64,000 bases of DNA from Ophiodon elongatus (taxonomy: Eukaryota > Chordata > Actinopteri > Perciformes > Hexagrammidae), in assembly GCA_016806645.1 (NCBI GenBank), contig JACSYO010001682.1, positions 1,284,001 to 1,348,000 of the forward strand. Direction: 5' to 3'. How positions within the stretch are numbered: the stretch's first letter is position 1; each line of letters starts with the position of its first letter. The translations under genes and the position numbers were made by a program. A model generated the notes under the pieces. It worked only from the letters and a program-made list of their open reading frames with translations, made no database searches and was not told the DNA's origin. This document shows, piece by piece, positions 60,140 through 64,000 of this stretch.

Positions 60140-60490
60140 GCACTCGCTTACCTTACTGTCAATGGAGATGTTGCTAAGCCAGCTAGCTACACGGTCAGTG
60201 AGTGTATGAACCATAGTATGTATATCATGATATCTTTATACAGACGTCTTTATGTTTGGAACAGAAAGTTAAAGAATATCTTCTCTCGACGTTCCTCAAC
60301 GTACAAGTCCATGTCACTCAGAGCAGCTGTCAATCAACGCTGTCCGTCATGACATCCCGCCCCCTTTTTAAAGCATCAAATAACTAATTAATACCAAACT
60401 TATCATTTGAACATGCAACCAGAGTGATATGAACTACCTACATTTACAGAAAAACTCTTATGGAAAACATTCTTTTGACATGTACTTTTA
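60140..60490. other. Unique sequence, no gene seen
   Basis: Nothing recognised beyond a TGACATCCCGCCCCC phrase near 60350, which often accompanies repeat R8. Confidence 0.4.
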
Positions 60491-60494
60491 TTTT

Positions 60495-60655
60495 TTTAGT
60501 TTGTCCTGTGTACGATCCGCTAACATGCAGGGGGCGGGGGTTTTGCCCTATACTGCAGCAAGCCACCAGGGGGCAATCAAGTTGTTTTGGCTTCACTTTT
60601 GGGGAGCTTTCATGTCGTCCATCTTTAAATCCATGTGATGGTTCAGATGGACTTT
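60495..60655 (+). repeat. Old interspersed repeat R8
   Basis: The phrases CTAACATGCAGGGGGCGGGG, CCCTATACTGCAGCAAGCCA, CCAGGGGGCAATCAAG, TTTTGGCTTCACTTTTGGGG and CATGTCGTCCATCTTTAAAT match an abundant percomorph repeat that I recognise by wording only. Confidence 0.7.
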
Positions 60656-60693
60656 AGCCCTGCATTCATTTTAATTTTGTAATGTTGCAGTGA

Positions 60694-60757
60694 CCCCCCC
60701 CCCACCCTTTTAAATGAGCTAAGTCATAAAAACGCATTTGACCCCCCCCCTCCCAGA
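60694..60757. repeat. Two C-runs about 48 bp apart
   Basis: Runs of ten and nine C follow TGA at 60694 and 60742. On the minus strand they are G tracts. Confidence 0.8.
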
Positions 60758-60759
60758 CA

Positions 60760-61630
60760 ATCCTGGCAAAAATTCTGATAGTATTTGTCACCACCGTCTA
60801 GACTCATACTGGCTGATATGCTTGGGGCCTGATGGCCTTCGCCAGAGGTGAGGCCTCTCCGCTCTGCACCGGCGACACACATGTTGCCTCCCGATGCTCC
60901 TAGCTAGCAGCTTGTCCCCCCGGGTCACACTTCAACAGCAGGAAGGAGACTTTCCGCACTGAGGACGCACATTTCCCGCCGGCGACGGAGCGACAGCCGG
61001 TACCTACAGACTTGTTGAGCTGCCAAATCGCAGCCCCTTGATGTCGAGCTTCGTTGGCGCAGTTCTCCAAAGAGCGAGAAGAGATCATGAACATTTGAGA
61101 AACAAAGCGCCTCCGATTTTGAAGAGACGTGTTTACTCCACAGGCACGAGCTGTGGGGTTCGCCTAATGCAGGAGCAGGGTAATCGTGGAGACAACACTT
61201 AAATCTGTGATAATTACAAGTGATTTGGGGGGTGGGGGGGAATATAATAACTAGGAATTGTGCCCCGGAGGAAAGCGGATGAGGCTGTATGTCATGAGCA
61301 AACCCAATATGGCTGTCGGGCGGCCACTGCGCCGCGGCATCACGATGATCTTAATAAGGGAGCATTAAGCAAATTACCTGCGAAAATGGACAGTCATTTC
61401 CCTGCCCCAGGCAGCGCTTTTTTTTCCTCATCTGATTAGACCATTGCCGTCATTAATCTGAAAGGAGGCCATTCTTCAGCAGCCGCACGGCCCACGTAGC
61501 TTTTCAGGAATGAGGTTGTTTATTCATCACGTCGGGTTCCAAAGCGACAGGGGTTGTGAGCCCGGGTCGGACACAGATGTATATCTTAATCGACTTCAGG
61601 TGGCTGAGCTCTCCCCTCTGTTACTCACAC
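60760..61630. other. Unique sequence, partly G+C-rich, no gene seen
   Basis: 60890-61060 is CpG-rich and 61340-61500 has a conserved-element style. A G-rich run occurs at 61227-61240. No exon is recognised. Confidence 0.35.
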
Positions 61631-61636
61631 CGTTTA

Positions 61637-61654
61637 ACACACACACACACACAA

Positions 61655-61706
<52 letters not shown>
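61637..61706. repeat. (CA)n microsatellite
   Basis: About 33 CA units with an AACAT interruption near 61654. Confidence 0.97.
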
Positions 61707-61707
<1 letters not shown>

Positions 61708-61709
61708 GG

Positions 61710-62620
61710 TAGATACACAGTTTTAACAACTAAACCAGGAAGACTGTCTTCATTCTCTAGTGGAGCAAATGGTTTGGATATGAGGCCAGAATTAAATTTG
61801 ATTGAATGGACATCTTTAAGTTAGGGCACATATAAGAATTACACAATAGAAGTAGTAGATGTAATGGACTAAATGATTCTTATGAATGAGCCATAAAATC
61901 AAGTCATTTTTTCCTTTCAAGAAAGAAAAAGTTATAATGGACTGTTTAAAAAAAACAGTAAAGCTATTTCAAATGATTTTTAAATTACCGTCCAAATTAA
62001 ATGATTGCACTGTATATAATTCAAATACACTATAATACAGTGCAATACCTACTGAATATAAAATATAGCTTGCTGTAGTACAAATTATAATGAGGCCATA
62101 GCCTGAAATAACATTGCGCTGTTACAAATACAGTCACGTTAGTAGTGCAAATAGGCTACTCAGCCACCGCCTGAAAAGAAACTGTAGGCTTTCATTGTCT
62201 AACATCAAATAAAATAGATTCATTTTTCTCCATATGTTGTTATATATGAAAAGACCCAAAAAATTAACACTGTAAGCACGCTACTTGATTACTAAAAGCA
62301 AATTATTCAGACAGCAAGAATAATTTGCCTAGCGCAAAGACCTGGCCTACTCTGCCTCTAATTGGCTGGTACTCTTTGCCTTCTCCGCAGGATTTGTTAA
62401 GTTCATTGCAGATGAAGAAGATTGGTGGAAGGTTGGTCGGGCTAATGATTTCAACTCAGTGTGGATGTTTTCATAAGGATGGCAGCCTTCTTGTATAATG
62501 CTCTTATAAAATTACAATGTCCTGATTATGATAGAATATATATTTTTTTTAATGTTGCTGTGCAAGTTACCTATATAGATGGTATAAAATGACTGATTAA
62601 TCAATTAATTCAACTTAATG
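61710..62620. other. AT-rich sequence, no gene seen
   Basis: Nothing recognised apart from short A/T runs. Confidence 0.45.
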
Positions 62621-62624
62621 TTAA

Positions 62625-62705
62625 CGGTAATGTTGATATGGCCCACTGATTAACAAGAACATTTTAAATGGCACTTCATATCAAAAAGGTTGCCGACCCC
62701 ACAGA
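62625..62705 (-). mobile_element. Possible hAT-element end
   Basis: On the minus strand the segment starts TGTGGGGTCGGCAACCTTTT and continues GATATGAAGTGCCATTT, like the CAGGGGTCGGCAACC ends of hAT elements. The opposite end was not found. Confidence 0.4.
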
Positions 62706-62709
62706 CAGA

Positions 62710-64000
62710 TATACCATTGATAGGAGCTGCCACTTCAATACCTCCTCTGACAAATCATATAATGGGATATGGCCCGGTCCTGGTCTACAGACTGACACCT
62801 GCTATTCACTGACACCACTGCACATCTTCTTACTGTAAGTATAAATCAACAGACACCCTCCTTATCTTGCTCGTTCATATTGTGCCCCCCATAGGGAAGC
62901 TGCAGAATTGCATTTACCAATGTGCAGCAAGTACAATTATCATCATGGTGATGAAAATATATATATATATTTTTTTTTAAGTGGGTTTTATTTCAATGTG
63001 TTCTAGTATGTGAAATGTTTTCAAATTACAGATAATGCCCTCATTCTTTTTGAGGTACAAGATGAGACCGGTTATTAGAATGTATTAACATTAAACAGGA
63101 ACAGTGATTCAATCAGATTACAGGACTGCAGGCAGTACCTTACCATGTCTCGGAATTAAAGTGGCACAATAGGATGTAGTGCACATGATGGGTATATAAT
63201 GAGAAGGGGAACATTTTTTTGGCTGCATGTCGCGCTGAATGAAAGTTGTCTCTCTCTCCAGTCCCACAGTAACTAAAGAACTGCAAAGGATTTCTGCTTA
63301 CCCAGCAAGGAGCTGAACAGTTGACAATATAATTTCTTTATTTATTCATTTGCCTTTTCTTTTTTTCGCCACAGTGGAAATAACGAGACATGCCCTGAGA
63401 GAACGTCCCAGCTCTCCCTGGTGTAATTGGTGCTGCATTCATTCTGATGTGTCAGTCACCCACTGCGGTAGATTTACAACTTCATCTGGTGTGGGTGAAA
63501 CCCCATAAGAGCACTTTCCCCTGACAGCTTTGTTTTGCAGCCTTACAGTGGTTCCTCCGTCGCCAGCAAGGGATGGCTTTCTTAATATTTGAAACATTTT
63601 ACTTGTTAAAATAACCCTTAATATTTGGAGATTATCCATTAAAAACATCTTAATATGTTTTACGGATTAATTTACCCCAAATTTGGGGTGAATACTTGAA
63701 TTTGTAAATTGATTGTAAAATTTAAAAAAACTTTAAGGTCCAAATTAAAGGATACATATAATGTTGTTTATTAATTTCAATGTGTTTTAACAATAAAGAA
63801 ATCCTTAAAGTGTGCAATCTATTAAAAAGCCATCAATATATAACAATTTATATGTTTTCATTAACTTAATCTTGTGGTGGTTTTGTGGTGAATGTATTGA
63901 ATACATAAACCCCTAAATATTAATTTGGATTTGAAAAGATTTAAGCACTGAATAAAAAATCCCAACCTTATTAACATCTTAAATTGATCGGTTAAGTGTT
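62710..64000. other. AT-rich sequence, no gene seen
   Basis: A short TA run lies at 62957-62972, and a 16-bp palindrome ACCCCAAATTTGGGGT at 63674-63689. The last 400 bases are strongly AT-rich. Confidence 0.45.

Noticed and set aside
63674..63689. 16-bp perfect palindrome ACCCCAAATTTGGGGT
   Set aside because: About one such palindrome is expected by chance in a window of this size.
1..64000. CRISPR array, operon, phage or bacterial defence system
   Set aside because: The sequence is vertebrate-like non-coding DNA. The tandem repeats lack a repeat-spacer structure and no prokaryotic genes are present.

Overview
The window reads as non-coding DNA from a ray-finned fish, most likely a spiny-rayed (percomorph) teleost. 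This is inferred from the repeats: tRNA-headed SINEs with the tail word AAGCGCTTTGAGTGGTCGGAAG, several old repeats I know as typical of percomorph genomes, remnants of fish LINEs, hAT and Harbinger-like non-autonomous DNA transposons, and many long GT/CA microsatellites. The species cannot be named, and no database search was possible.

I found no protein-coding exon I would defend. Open frames are short, lie on both strands at about the density expected by chance, and many translate microsatellites or SINEs. The only convincing coding homology is in two decayed LINE fragments: an endonuclease piece near 36.4-36.9 kb and a reverse-transcriptase piece near 17.5-17.7 kb. The window is therefore either an intergenic desert or the inside of a very large intron. 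Two weak exon-like signals, at the far left edge on the minus strand and at 19.49-19.70 kb on the plus strand, are recorded as low-confidence candidates.

Layout: 0-3 kb holds a GGA repeat, AT-rich sequence, a minus-strand SINE and a long GT array. 3-13 kb is mostly unique with short repeats. 13.0-14.7 kb has a 14-bp minisatellite and two copies of one old repeat, one of them split by a SINE tail. 17.5-18.7 kb has LINE reverse transcriptase and a repeat fragment. 20.1 kb has a composite inverted repeat, and 20.97 kb has three tandem CACGTG hexamers. 23.6-24.05 kb is a 120-140 bp tandem array. 25.5-25.85 kb is a MITE with TTA target duplications. 27.6, 29.2 and 31 kb carry further old repeats. 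35.0-35.5 kb is a complete hAT MITE with 8-bp target duplications. 36.4-37.1 kb is LINE endonuclease followed by another repeat. 48.2 and 50.6 kb carry SINEs, the second nested in an inverted-repeat element. 54-56.6 kb and 60.5 kb carry more old repeats. Between them are unique stretches, some with the AATTA-rich, evenly composed look of teleost conserved non-coding elements; this look cannot be proved without alignments.

No RNA gene, CRISPR array, operon or obvious new system was found. The most useful observations are the transposon structures with visible target duplications, the nested insertions, the composite inverted repeat near 20.1-20.24 kb, the CACGTG triplet and the local tandem array at 23.6 kb.
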